From NCBI GenBank assembly GCA_963848175.1, contig CAWKCO010000011.1, positions 124,001 through 188,000 of the forward strand: a stretch of 64,000 nt of DNA, given 5' to 3'. How positions within the stretch are numbered: the stretch's first letter is position 1; each line of letters starts with the position of its first letter. The notes beneath the pieces are model-generated. The model had not been told where the DNA came from and made no database searches. It saw only the letters and a list, made by a program, of their open reading frames with translations. Made by a program: the position numbers and the translations under genes. Shown here piece by piece: positions 26,126-35,330 of this stretch. This stretch comes from JAMZMI01 sp963848175. Its GTDB lineage: Bacteria; Bacteroidota; Bacteroidia; Cytophagales; Cyclobacteriaceae.

Positions 26126-27161
26126 CAAAAAACCTGTTGGGGTAATAGGCGCTGGGAGCTTTGGCACAGCTATAGCCAACATATTGGCAGAAAAAAACAA
26201 TGTCCTCCTGTATAGTCACAGACCTGAGCGAGTGACAGAAATAGCTCAAACGAGATCGAGCCACGGCCATGCACTCAAGGAAAACATTGAAGTAACCAAC
26301 GATCTTGAACGTATGGGAAGAAGCTGCGAAGTGCTTTTCCCTATCGTCCCTTCAGCCAATTTTCGGTCTATGATGAAGGAGTTGAGTCCCTTTCTCAAGC
26401 CATATCACATTTTGATCCACGGCACAAAAGGATTCGATCAAAACATTGGTAATTCTAAAATCAACCTAAACAACAAACTCTCTCGTGAGCATATTCGCAC
26501 GATGAGTGAGGTGATTTTAGAAGAAAGCTCTGTGGTAAGGGTTGGTTGCCTTGCAGGGCCGAATTTGGCACGAGAAATCAGTGAACTGAAACCCGCAGCT
26601 TCTGTGGTGGCCAGCCACTTCAATGAAGTAATCAGCACTGGACAATCGCTTTTAAGAAATGATCGCTTTCTTATCTATGGAAGCAATGACCTTATCGGTA
26701 TTGAACTTTGCGGTATCTTAAAAAATATTATCGCGGTAGGTGCGGGCACCATTGCTGGCTTAGGTCTAGGTGAAAACTCCAGAGCACTATTCATTAGCCG
26801 AGGATTGGTAGAAATGGTGCACATAGGTAAAGCACTGGGAGGTAATGCTCAAGCTTTTCTTGGCTTAGCAGGTGTTGGAGACCTTATCGCCACCAGTGCC
26901 AGTAATCTCAGTAGAAATTACACTGTAGGTTTCAGACTTGCTCAAGGAGAATCTATAGACGAGATCATTGCCTCTATGGATGAAGTAGCTGAAGGTGTAA
27001 AAACCATTACCATCATCAACGAACTATCCAAGACCTATAAAGTAAGATGTCCAATCACTGAGACACTCAAGAGAATCATTCAGGGAGAAATGACGGTAAA
27101 TGACGCACATAAGTTCCTAATGAAGTTTCCATTCCGAGCTGAAATCGATTTCTTAGACTAA
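26103..27161 (+). CDS. gpsA: NAD(P)-dependent glycerol-3-phosphate dehydrogenase
   Basis: 352 residues. The N-terminal dinucleotide-binding motif VGVIGAGSFGTAIANIL, the conserved GPNLAREI segment, and the C-terminal catalytic helices with LKNIIAVGAGTIAGLGLGEN and the LAGVGDLIATSAS motif identify GpsA. It reduces dihydroxyacetone phosphate to glycerol 3-phosphate for phospholipid synthesis. ATG 26103 is chosen because it sits just before the nucleotide-binding strand; ATG 26097 in the same frame is possible. It overlaps the upstream acyltransferase end, so the two steps of glycerolipid entry are coupled. Its stop overlaps by 4 bp with the converging AraC gene. Confidence 0.94.
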   Translation: MVSKITSNKKPVGVIGAGSFGTAIANILAEKNNVLLYSHRPERVTEIAQTRSSHGHALKENIEVTNDLERMGRSCEVLFPIVPSANFRSMMKELSPFLKPYHILIHGTKGFDQNIGNSKINLNNKLSREHIRTMSEVILEESSVVRVGCLAGPNLAREISELKPAASVVASHFNEVISTGQSLLRNDRFLIYGSNDLIGIELCGILKNIIAVGAGTIAGLGLGENSRALFISRGLVEMVHIGKALGGNAQAFLGLAGVGDLIATSASNLSRNYTVGFRLAQGESIDEIIASMDEVAEGVKTITIINELSKTYKVRCPITETLKRIIQGEMTVNDAHKFLMKFPFRAEIDFLD

Positions 27162-28069
27162 ATCATCAAGCTATCTCCTTCTTTCACGCGAAAGGCATGT
27201 TTGAAATCAGAAGGTGAATAATCTGTAACATTTTTAAATTGCCTAGAGAAATAATAAATAGATTCAAAGCCCAGTTCATAAGCTATCTTTTTAATAGGCA
27301 TATTGGTGGTGAGCAACAATTCCTTTGCTCTTTGCATCTTCATTTGCTGAAAATACTTCGCAGGAGAAAGCCCTGTATAGTTTTTGAACATTTTCCTAAA
27401 CCAACTATACCCAAGATTCAACTGATCCGCTACTGATTCTGGACTGATGTTGCTCATGGTGTTTTCTCTGAAGATAATAATTGCTTTTCTAATCTGATCT
27501 TCAATTATTTTACCTTCAAACTGCCTCACTCGCGTGATAGCAAAGAGCCTTCCAAACAAATGAACCGCCATGCCAGCTGCAATCTGCTGATACCCCGGCG
27601 GCTCTGTCTTGATGGTTTCTATGATTTGCTCGTAAAGCTGGAAGACTACTTCGCGATGACCGACATACAAAACGGGCTGCTCCCGAGAGAAAAACCCATT
27701 ATTCTCCATAATATTTGCACCCATTGCTCCATTGAAGCTAAACCAATACTCATCCCAACCTTCATTTCTATCAGGTCGGTAAGTATGCCATTCGTCTGGA
27801 TAGAGCACGAACACAGAGCCTTCTTTCACCTTTAGCTTTCCAGCGCTTTTGGTAACCAAAGTACCACTACCTTTAGTTATGTAAATTATTTGAAATTCTC
27901 GGAGCACCCTACCTGTGTCAAATTTAAAATAGTACGCCGAAGGGTGATTTGGCTGAGGGTAAACTGCACGAGCCTTTACTTTCTCAAAACCTCCTGCCGA
28001 AATATACATTCCCCACTTCAGGTCTGCCTCACTAACGGTTAAATATCTAAAGAATGAATTTCCTACCAT
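27158..28069 (-). CDS. AraC-family regulator with N-terminal sugar-sensing cupin
   Basis: 303 residues from ATG 28069. The N-terminal ligand domain shows the AraC arm/cupin pattern (REFQIIYITKGSGTLVT, then KEGSVFVLYPDEWHTYRPD, then GWDEYWFSFNG), as in regulators of sugar genes. The C-terminal DNA-binding region has two helix-turn-helix motifs (SPESVADQLNLGYSWFRKMF and IKKIAYELGFESIYYFSRQF). It is divergent from the small lipoprotein and the GH92 mannosidase, the likely targets. The gene converges with gpsA at the other end with a 4-bp overlap. Confidence 0.93.
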   Translation of the reverse strand: MVGNSFFRYLTVSEADLKWGMYISAGGFEKVKARAVYPQPNHPSAYYFKFDTGRVLREFQIIYITKGSGTLVTKSAGKLKVKEGSVFVLYPDEWHTYRPDRNEGWDEYWFSFNGAMGANIMENNGFFSREQPVLYVGHREVVFQLYEQIIETIKTEPPGYQQIAAGMAVHLFGRLFAITRVRQFEGKIIEDQIRKAIIIFRENTMSNISPESVADQLNLGYSWFRKMFKNYTGLSPAKYFQQMKMQRAKELLLTTNMPIKKIAYELGFESIYYFSRQFKNVTDYSPSDFKHAFRVKEGDSLMI

Positions 28070-28392
28070 AAGCAAAGTGTATCATTTTGTGCAAATCTTT
28101 TCCCAATATGTGCATTTGCAATCGTTTTCATTTATCACTATCTTTACATTGTTAGAAAAAAGTTAGCGCATTTCGTTTAACATTTTGACAAAATAGTTTA
28201 AATAAAGCTTAAATATGGTTTTTTCATAACAATAACCACTATCAAAACCAAAAATCATATCTAAACCATTAAATTATTAAAAAAATATCAAATAGTATAA
28301 TTAGCTAAACACACACGGTGAACCCCGGATCGGTCTTTTCTTATGAAAAGATTTCAAGTACAACTAAACACAACAACAATAAACACGACGAA
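28070..28392. other. Intergenic region between AraC regulator and small lipoprotein
   Basis: Very AT-rich and presumably holds divergent promoters, but no full consensus is visible. CTTTACATTG at about 28143-28152 resembles a degraded -7 element. Confidence 0.4.
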
Positions 28393-28530
28393 ATGAAAAA
28401 ATTCTTACTGTACCTCTTTATTGGAATCTTCTTTATGGTTCTTGGATGTGTCGTAGAAACATTTTATGATGAAAACCAGACACAACCTTTTTCTCCAACA
28501 GCAATGGGCTCATTGCAACTTGTGAAATAA
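28393..28530 (+). CDS. Tiny lipoprotein, 45 residues
   Basis: ATG 28393 starts MKKFLLYLFIGIFFMVLGCV, a lipoprotein signal with its cysteine at position 19, then a short acidic/polar tail (VETFYDENQTQPFSPTAMGS and a few more residues). It is preceded by an AC-rich leader and closed by a strong terminator, so it has its own transcript. No family is known to me. Small size means only moderate certainty, but signal peptide, start context and terminator together support a real gene. Confidence 0.6.
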   Translation: MKKFLLYLFIGIFFMVLGCVVETFYDENQTQPFSPTAMGSLQLVK

Positions 28531-28564
28531 GATTTAAGAGTCTCAATAGACTCCTGATTTTCTC

Positions 28565-28602
28565 AAAAACCGTTAAACAATTAATTGTTTAACGGTTTTT
28601 TT
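28565..28602 (+). terminator. Terminator after tiny lipoprotein
   Basis: AACCGTTAAACAA pairs with TTGTTTAACGGTT around TTAA, followed by a T run. Confidence 0.92.
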
Positions 28603-28688
28603 ATGCTGTTTTCAAAAATGAAAGTACCCTCAATCAACTCAAAAGTACTTTAGAGCAACAATTATTTTCTATCGTTTACTATTTGAGC

Positions 28689-30947
28689 ATGAGCTACTTT
28701 AAAATGCAAAAATTTGCATGTGGATTTTTGGTGATTTTATCAATCATTATCTACACTGGATGTACATCCAGTGAAGGATTTGAAACTAATCCAACGCAAC
28801 CTTCAACATCTTATACCAACCTTTTTATAGGCACTGATGGTGTCGGAAACACACATCCAGGCGCGGTTTTACCTTCAGGCATGATTGCCATCAGCCCTCA
28901 AACCTTCGACTTTAGAGATTCACGCCAATCAACTGGCTACCGACAAGGCCATGATCTGATTTATGGCTTTAGTTGTATCAATATGTCCGGAGTTGGATGC
29001 CCAGGCGCTGGCAGCATTCCATTCAAATTTGCTTCAGGGCAAGTTGAAACAAAAGTGTACGGATCAAAATTTTCAGAAGAAGAAGCTACTCCAGGGTTTT
29101 ACAAAGTAAAACTTGATGATTACAACATCACTGTTAAAGCTACCGCTACTACTCGTTCAGGAATTTTCCAAGTAGAATTGCCTGCAGGTCAAAGTCAAGT
29201 ATTTTTGGACCTTACAGCACAACAAGGGCACATTAAAGGAGGTGAGGTAACCGAATTCACCAACGACATGGTAAAAGGCTATCAGTTTGAAGGTTTCTTT
29301 TGTGGCTCTACTAATAAGCTACAGGTATACTTCCACGCCGAACTAGATAAGCCCGCAGACTCGAGCTATTTGACTTACGAGAATCAGACCAATAGATTCA
29401 AGCAAAATGTTGATGATAAACCTAGTGGGATTATTTACAAATACTTCAACGATGAACCTACTACGATACATATCAAGTTAGGCGCCTCATTCGTTTCTAC
29501 TGCCAATGCAAAAGAAAATCTGGATGCAGAGCAATCTGGTTTTGAATTTGATAAAGTCAAAAGTCAAGCTTTGGCTTCTTGGCAATCCGAATTTGATAAA
29601 ATACAGGTTGTAGGTGGAAGCGATGATGAAAAAACAGTTTTTTATACAGCGCTATATCATAGCCTACTGATGCCTCTTACATTCAGCGATGTGAATGGAG
29701 AGTATATCAAACATGGCAGCAAAGAAGTAGGTAAAGCTGACTATACCCGCTATACCGCGTACTCACTATGGGATACTTACAGAACTACTCATCCATTATT
29801 CACATTGGCTTACCCAGAGAAGCAACTGGATATGGTGAAAACCATGATAGACATGGCCTCAGAATCTGGCTGGTTGCCTAAATGGGAGATTTTCGGAACA
29901 GAAACCAACATTATGGTTGGAGATCCTGCTGCCATCGTAATCGCAGATAGTTATATTAAAGGCGTTAATCAATTTGATGTAGAGAGAGCTTATAGCGCCC
30001 TTACTAAACAGGCAGATCAAATAGAAGGAAACTACATTCGAAGAGGTTTGAAAGAATATATTAACCTTGGATATATCGCCATGGATGGAGAATTCAAAGA
30101 TGTGAAAAACTTCGAATGGTTCAATGGTGTCGTTTGGGGACCAGTATCTACTTCGATGGAATTTAATCTTGCAGATTATGGCATAGCCCAAATGGCTAAG
30201 AAGCTTGGCAAAGAGGATGATTATAAAAGATACATGGATCGTTCTATGTCATTCATACAGCTGTACGACAAAGAAACGGGTCTTTTACGTCCTAAAAATA
30301 CTGATGGTAGCTGGTACAGCCCATTCAACCCTACGCAAGGATTGTGGGAAGATATGCGCTTCGGATTGAGAGGCGGCCCAGGATTCGTAGAAGGGTCTGC
30401 TTGGCAGTATCTTTTCTCAATCCCTCACGGTATCGACTCTCTTAAATCCGTAATGGGCGAAGAAGAATTTTTGAGCAAACTAAACGCGATGTTCGAAGAA
30501 GATCACTTTGATATGACCAATGAGCCTGATCTAGGGTATCCATTCTTCTACAATTACACTCCTTTGAAAAGCACAGAAACAGCGAAAGCCGTACACGGGT
30601 TGCTAAATAAGTACTTTACGAATGCGGAAGACGGTATACCAGGGAATGACGATGCTGGAACCATGTCGGCATGGGTTGTATTTGCGATGATGGGAATTTA
30701 TCCCGACACACCAGGAAACACCCAATATCAAGTCACTACACCATCTTTTGAAAAAGTGACGTTGGCGCTAAATCCTGACTTTTACAAAGGGGAAACCATT
30801 ACTATTGAAAGAAATGGCCCGAAATCAGGTGCAATAGAAAGCATCACCTTGAATGGATCAGAAGCTGGCTACCAAGTTGATCACGTTGATCTTACTTCGC
30901 AAACTAGCACGCTTACAATCACGACGCGTGCTCCAGAGGTAAACTAG
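28689..30947 (+). CDS. GH92 family alpha-mannosidase, lipoprotein
   Basis: 752 residues from ATG 28689. A lipoprotein signal ends in the cysteine of IIIYTGCTSS. The GH92 layout follows: N-terminal beta-sandwich (GTDGVGNTHPGAVLPSGMIA), then the (alpha/alpha)6 barrel with SLWDTYRTTHPLF, GDPAAIVIADSY and the catalytic-base loop GIPGNDDAGTMSAWVVFAMM. Members are calcium-dependent exo-alpha-mannosidases, mostly alpha-1,2, that act on N-glycans or fungal mannans. The lipid anchor places it on the outer membrane or facing the periplasm. The divergent AraC regulator is probably its switch. No SusC/SusD pair is adjacent, so it is not a classic utilisation locus within this window. Confidence 0.94.
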   Translation: MSYFKMQKFACGFLVILSIIIYTGCTSSEGFETNPTQPSTSYTNLFIGTDGVGNTHPGAVLPSGMIAISPQTFDFRDSRQSTGYRQGHDLIYGFSCINMSGVGCPGAGSIPFKFASGQVETKVYGSKFSEEEATPGFYKVKLDDYNITVKATATTRSGIFQVELPAGQSQVFLDLTAQQGHIKGGEVTEFTNDMVKGYQFEGFFCGSTNKLQVYFHAELDKPADSSYLTYENQTNRFKQNVDDKPSGIIYKYFNDEPTTIHIKLGASFVSTANAKENLDAEQSGFEFDKVKSQALASWQSEFDKIQVVGGSDDEKTVFYTALYHSLLMPLTFSDVNGEYIKHGSKEVGKADYTRYTAYSLWDTYRTTHPLFTLAYPEKQLDMVKTMIDMASESGWLPKWEIFGTETNIMVGDPAAIVIADSYIKGVNQFDVERAYSALTKQADQIEGNYIRRGLKEYINLGYIAMDGEFKDVKNFEWFNGVVWGPVSTSMEFNLADYGIAQMAKKLGKEDDYKRYMDRSMSFIQLYDKETGLLRPKNTDGSWYSPFNPTQGLWEDMRFGLRGGPGFVEGSAWQYLFSIPHGIDSLKSVMGEEEFLSKLNAMFEEDHFDMTNEPDLGYPFFYNYTPLKSTETAKAVHGLLNKYFTNAEDGIPGNDDAGTMSAWVVFAMMGIYPDTPGNTQYQVTTPSFEKVTLALNPDFYKGETITIERNGPKSGAIESITLNGSEAGYQVDHVDLTSQTSTLTITTRAPEVN

Positions 30948-30982
30948 AGGTAAACTAGGAGTTAGGAATCAAAAGAATGACA

Positions 30983-31020
30983 AAGGGGTGAGTATCTAAG
31001 ATGCTCACCCCTATTTTATT
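30983..31020. terminator. Terminator between GH92 and sensor genes
   Basis: AGGGGTGAG and CTCACCCCT pair around a short loop, with a T-rich tail on the plus strand. It separates two converging genes. Confidence 0.85.
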
Positions 31021-31045
31021 GGTAGTGTGTAAAAAGGATTCTGCG

Positions 31046-33016
31046 TTAAAACAAAGTAGATGGCTTCACCCCATACTTCTTCTCATATTGTCTATTGAAA
31101 GTAGTTACGTTTTTCATACCAATACTTCTGGCAGCCTCGGAGGCATTTTTCACCTTCCCTTTTCTTATCAGGAAATCCGCATATTTAAGCCTAATCTCTG
31201 TAATATATTCATGAGGAGTAAGACCTGTCATTTCTTTCATCAAACGATAGACCTGACGCTCGCTAGCAGCCATAGCATCCGCTAAATCATATACAGAGAG
31301 ATTGGCGTCCGCAATTTTATCCATAACCAAAGATTCTACTTTAGTGAGTATATCTTGCCCAAAAGACTCATGATTTTGTTGAGCCGAAAGTAAAGCAAAA
31401 CCACTCTCCCCTTGCTCCCACTTCTCTTTTTGACCAAGCATGTTATTGATTCGCTGTATTAATTCACTTTTGTGAAAAGGCTTTTTCAAATAATCATTGA
31501 CCCCTTGATAAAGCACTTTCTGCTGATCTTCCTCTGATATCCTGGCAGAAACCACCAAGATTGGAATTTTATTAAACTCATCATTTTCATTTATTGCTTT
31601 GAGTAATTCAAAACCATCCATCCAAGGCATCATCAAATCAGAAATGATCAAGTCAACCTTTTTTGCTTTTAGAATATCCATAGCCTCTAATCCATGAGCA
31701 GCTTCTATTACATGAAAAGTATCCTCTAAAACTTGTCTCAAGTGATATCGAATCTCAGGGTGATCATCTACCAGCAATATGGACTTAAGATTTTCCTCCT
31801 TTTTAGGCAAGCTAATTCCAGCATTTTGTCCCTTATCAAGATCCTTATACAAGGTTTTTCGATCCTGAATTTGTGAAAATAGCTTCTCTTTACTGAATTG
31901 CTCTCCAACACCTTCGGCAATATAAAACACCAGTTGAAAGGTGGTTCCAACCCCCAGTGCACTTTTCACAGAAACCTCTCCACCATGAAGCTTAACGAGT
32001 TCTTTGACCAGTGCCAAACCAATCCCCAACCCCTCTCTTGAGCGGTAAGGGTTTCCCTTAACTTGATAGAAACGATCAAAAATATATGGCATGCTCTCTT
32101 CAGGAATACCATCGCCTGTATCACTCACCTCTATAATCACTTTTCTTACATCTCTTCTAGTTGTTACCAATATTTCTCCTCCCTCGTCAGTAAAGCGTAT
32201 GGAATTGGTAATAAGACAGTAAAATATTTTCTCAAACTGGCGAGGATCTATTTCTATACACTCTTTATCTGCCACATGCTCCTCAAGTGCGAGCTTGATC
32301 CCTTTATTTTTTGCTGGCTCACCGAAAATATCCGTAAGCATGCGCATATACATACTTACAGAGACCACCTCTTTCTGCAAGCCCAGCGATCCTTCTTCAA
32401 GCTTAGTGAGGTCATTGATTTCATCTGTTAGGTATAGTAAACGCTTACAATTCTTGAGAGCAATATCCAGATTTCTAAGTGATGATTGAGATAAAATGGA
32501 ATCATCATCCTCAGACAAGATATCCAAGCTGCCAAAGATCAAACTCAATGGCGTCCTTAAATCATGAGAAACGTTGGCAAAAAATCGTGCTTTCCCTTCG
32601 TTCATTTCCTTGATTCGATCCTGTAGAGATTTTAGTCGTTGCGACTGAATATTTCTACTTGCTTGAGTCCTAACCTTAACTTGCTTCACGAGATAAGCCA
32701 AAATTACGATTACCAAAAGTAGGATCGCCGCTACTAAAACGAACGCTATAAGAAGCTTGCTTTTCTCAGCAGCAAGCTTTTCGATCTCCTGCTGCATCAG
32801 CTGCAAATCGCCTTGATTCTGCCCTTTTATTTGTTGAAGTTGTCGCTGTAAATCAGCAATATTATGGGTATTTTCTACAGTAAGCTCATGATCTTGCTGA
32901 GCTGGTGAAACCTTGATTACGGTATCTGGTTGTTGCAAATTATTTGCACTTATTTCGAAAATCGAAATAGTTAGAATGAAACCTAGTAGGCTATTAAAAA
33001 GAAGTTTTCCTTTCAT
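31046..33016 (-). CDS. Hybrid sensor kinase / response regulator / AraC DNA-binding protein
   Basis: 656 residues. Order: signal peptide, short periplasmic coiled-coil stretch (residues ~45-90), one membrane helix (~92-114), histidine kinase dimerisation domain with the phospho-His in FFANVSHDLRTPLSLIF, ATPase domain (DTGDGIPEESM, GLGIGLALVKELV), receiver domain with the phospho-Asp in LIISDLMMPWMDGF and Lys in YLKKPFH, and an AraC-type C-terminus. This is the hybrid one-piece design of Bacteroidota, but the large sensor propeller is missing and replaced by a short helical segment, so it probably senses through a partner. Targets may be the converging GH92 gene or the amino-alcohol operon; neither is shown. 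Confidence 0.9.
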   Translation of the reverse strand: MKGKLLFNSLLGFILTISIFEISANNLQQPDTVIKVSPAQQDHELTVENTHNIADLQRQLQQIKGQNQGDLQLMQQEIEKLAAEKSKLLIAFVLVAAILLLVIVILAYLVKQVKVRTQASRNIQSQRLKSLQDRIKEMNEGKARFFANVSHDLRTPLSLIFGSLDILSEDDDSILSQSSLRNLDIALKNCKRLLYLTDEINDLTKLEEGSLGLQKEVVSVSMYMRMLTDIFGEPAKNKGIKLALEEHVADKECIEIDPRQFEKIFYCLITNSIRFTDEGGEILVTTRRDVRKVIIEVSDTGDGIPEESMPYIFDRFYQVKGNPYRSREGLGIGLALVKELVKLHGGEVSVKSALGVGTTFQLVFYIAEGVGEQFSKEKLFSQIQDRKTLYKDLDKGQNAGISLPKKEENLKSILLVDDHPEIRYHLRQVLEDTFHVIEAAHGLEAMDILKAKKVDLIISDLMMPWMDGFELLKAINENDEFNKIPILVVSARISEEDQQKVLYQGVNDYLKKPFHKSELIQRINNMLGQKEKWEQGESGFALLSAQQNHESFGQDILTKVESLVMDKIADANLSVYDLADAMAASERQVYRLMKEMTGLTPHEYITEIRLKYADFLIRKGKVKNASEAARSIGMKNVTTFNRQYEKKYGVKPSTLF

Positions 33017-33203
33017 GGGTGAATGAATGAGAAATAATATTAGGAGATATATACCTTACTCCCCATTTTCATTATATAAAACCGTCCTTTTTGTAGACGA
33101 GTATTATTTCACAGTCGGCAAACCACGATTATCAAACCTATTATTCATAACCAAACCCGCTCAGGTCAAATTAAACAACACCGGTTTTCAATAAATCACC
33201 CGC

Positions 33204-34568
33204 TCATTTTCTCCAATGATACGCTTTTGGTTGCGTGAATGCCCTGATACCCTGATGAGAAAGTGTGCTCCCCAAACCTGAGTTTTTTCTACCCGACCAA
33301 GGCACATTTGGGCTCACCCGATCGCAACAATTCCAATAAACTGTGCCGGCATTCATTCTATCCAAAACATCATGAGCTCTTTGCTCATCTGAAGAAAAAA
33401 CAGCCGCCGTAAGCCCAAATTCGCAATCATTCATAAGAGTCAAAGCCTCCTCATCGCTGGCTACTTTTTGGATGCCAATTATTGGCCCAAAAGACTCTTC
33501 CTTCATTAATAACATTTGGTGGTTCGTATTCACGATCACTGTTGGTTCAAAAAAATAGCCCGTTCGATCAACTTTCTTTCCTCCGCAAAGTAGCTCTGCG
33601 CCTTTCGCCAAAGCATCTTTCACTTGATCCGCCAAAACTGCTATTTGAGGCTTGCGAGTCAAAGAACCGATGAACGTCTGCTCATCAAATGTGTCGCCAA
33701 GCTTATAGCTTTTTACTTCCGCTACGAATGCACCCACGAATTCATCGTAAATACTCTCATGCACATATATCCTCTCTACCGCACAGCAGCTTTGCCCATT
33801 GTTGTAAAACGCCCCTTCTGCTGCATTGATGGCTGCTTGTTTGACATCACTCACGTCATCCATAACATACAGAGGATCTTTACCTCCTAGCTCCAACTGT
33901 ACAGGAACCAATTTGTGCGCTACGGATTTGGCTATATGAAGTCCTGTAGTGTATGAACCAGTAAAAAAATAGCCATCCAATGGCAAGTCAAGCATGGCCT
34001 GCCCTGCTTCTGCTCCCCCTAAAACCAATTGAAAAACAACATCAGGAACACCAGCCTCAAGTAGTAAATCCCGAATGGACATACCGGTGAGCGAAGCAAA
34101 TTCCGATGGCTTATATAACACTGCATTCCCAGCCACTAAAGCATATAAAAATACATTAAAACCTACATTGTAAGGGAAATTCCAAGCGGAAATATTACCA
34201 ACCACCCCTAGTGGCTCATATTTAATAGACTCAAGCGTGGCGCCTTCCGTCACTATTTGCTCATCGGCTAGCCACTTCTCAGCATTTTTTTTCAAGTGCT
34301 CCACTCTGTTCAAAGCACCCAACACTTCGCCTTTTGCCTGCTTGATGGGTTTTCCTGTTTCCTTGGTCAGAATGGTAGCAAGTTCTCCGTGATTTGCTTT
34401 TACTAATTCTCCGAACTTCACAATTACAGCCAAGCGCTCCGAAACAGTCTTTTTCGCCCATTCGATTTGGCCTGCACGCAAAAGGTTTAATTTTTCCTTT
34501 ACGGAATTAAAATCATCAGCTACTATTTCGGCAACAACCTCTTCTGTGGCTGGGTTTATTATAATCAT
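33204..34568 (-). CDS. Aldehyde dehydrogenase (NAD(P)-dependent)
   Basis: 454 residues from ATG 34568, which gives MIIINPATEEVVAEI; a longer opening is rejected because the ATG overlaps the upstream stop in an ATGA arrangement. Catalytic Cys in NNGQSCCAVERIY, catalytic Glu in VQLELGGKDP, and NAD-binding FFTGSYTTG. The last gene of the operon. In the proposed pathway it would oxidise gamma-glutamyl-acetaldehyde (or a similar gamma-glutamyl aldehyde) to the acid, as PuuC does for gamma-glutamyl-aminobutyraldehyde. Family secure; substrate inferred from context. Confidence 0.94.
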   Translation of the reverse strand: MIIINPATEEVVAEIVADDFNSVKEKLNLLRAGQIEWAKKTVSERLAVIVKFGELVKANHGELATILTKETGKPIKQAKGEVLGALNRVEHLKKNAEKWLADEQIVTEGATLESIKYEPLGVVGNISAWNFPYNVGFNVFLYALVAGNAVLYKPSEFASLTGMSIRDLLLEAGVPDVVFQLVLGGAEAGQAMLDLPLDGYFFTGSYTTGLHIAKSVAHKLVPVQLELGGKDPLYVMDDVSDVKQAAINAAEGAFYNNGQSCCAVERIYVHESIYDEFVGAFVAEVKSYKLGDTFDEQTFIGSLTRKPQIAVLADQVKDALAKGAELLCGGKKVDRTGYFFEPTVIVNTNHQMLLMKEESFGPIIGIQKVASDEEALTLMNDCEFGLTAAVFSSDEQRAHDVLDRMNAGTVYWNCCDRVSPNVPWSGRKNSGLGSTLSHQGIRAFTQPKAYHWRK

Positions 34569-35329
34569 GACTCTGATTTTAAAAGTCTCACTTGTCCCAA
34601 AAAACAATTATACAAACGATCAGCATTGATCACTTGATCACCCAAAGTATCTGAAAATTCGGGGTGCCATTGCACGCCCATCACCCAACCTTCTGGGGCT
34701 TTAGTATAGCCGATAGCCTCTATAACATCATCTTCCACGCTTTCCGCCAACACCTCCAAGTTTGCCCCTAGAGATTTTACAGATTGGTGGTGAATACTAT
34801 TGACCATGCTAGAAGGGTCATCTCGATAGATTTTATCCAATATTTTCCCCTCCGTAAATTTTACACCATGAGAAAGGCGGTCATAAACCACCGCATCTCG
34901 ATGTAGCATCACTTCTGGGCGCTGTGTTTTAGTGTCTTGGTAGAGGCTTCCGCCAAAATAGACATTCATTAATTGCATGCCCCTGCAAATACCCAAAATG
35001 GGTTTATCGCTTTTCATCGCTAGCTCCATCAATCTCAACTCATAGTCATCTCTCACCGGATCCCCTTGCCATCGCCCATTCTCAATAGGTTCTTCACCAT
35101 ACGATCCTGGCGAAACGTCTGTACCTCCTTGAAAAACAAAGCCATCCATTTCATGTACCCATTCCTTCATCATATCGGTAGGTAGATCGGGAATTAAAAC
35201 AGGCATCACACCTTCCTTGACCAAGTAGCGCGCCATGTCATTTTCTAGGTAACTGAGTGTTTTTGGCCCAAAAACAGTACGGTTGACATCTGGATAAATA
35301 AAACACGCAGAAACTCCAATTTTCAACAT
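34565..35329 (-). CDS. Peptidase C26 / PuuD-type gamma-glutamyl hydrolase
   Basis: 254 residues, class I glutamine-amidotransferase fold. Nucleophile Cys in ILGICRGMQLMNV, catalytic His in GVQWHPEFSD with the following Glu, and the GGTDVSPGSYGEEP segment typical of PuuD-type hydrolases. It cleaves a gamma-glutamyl amide to glutamate plus the free amine or amino acid. It overlaps the aldehyde dehydrogenase start by 4 bp and starts 1 bp after the iron dehydrogenase stop, so translation is coupled through the set. In the proposed route it releases the product and recycles glutamate. Confidence 0.93.
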   Translation of the reverse strand: MLKIGVSACFIYPDVNRTVFGPKTLSYLENDMARYLVKEGVMPVLIPDLPTDMMKEWVHEMDGFVFQGGTDVSPGSYGEEPIENGRWQGDPVRDDYELRLMELAMKSDKPILGICRGMQLMNVYFGGSLYQDTKTQRPEVMLHRDAVVYDRLSHGVKFTEGKILDKIYRDDPSSMVNSIHHQSVKSLGANLEVLAESVEDDVIEAIGYTKAPEGWVMGVQWHPEFSDTLGDQVINADRLYNCFLGQVRLLKSES

Positions 35330-35330
35330 A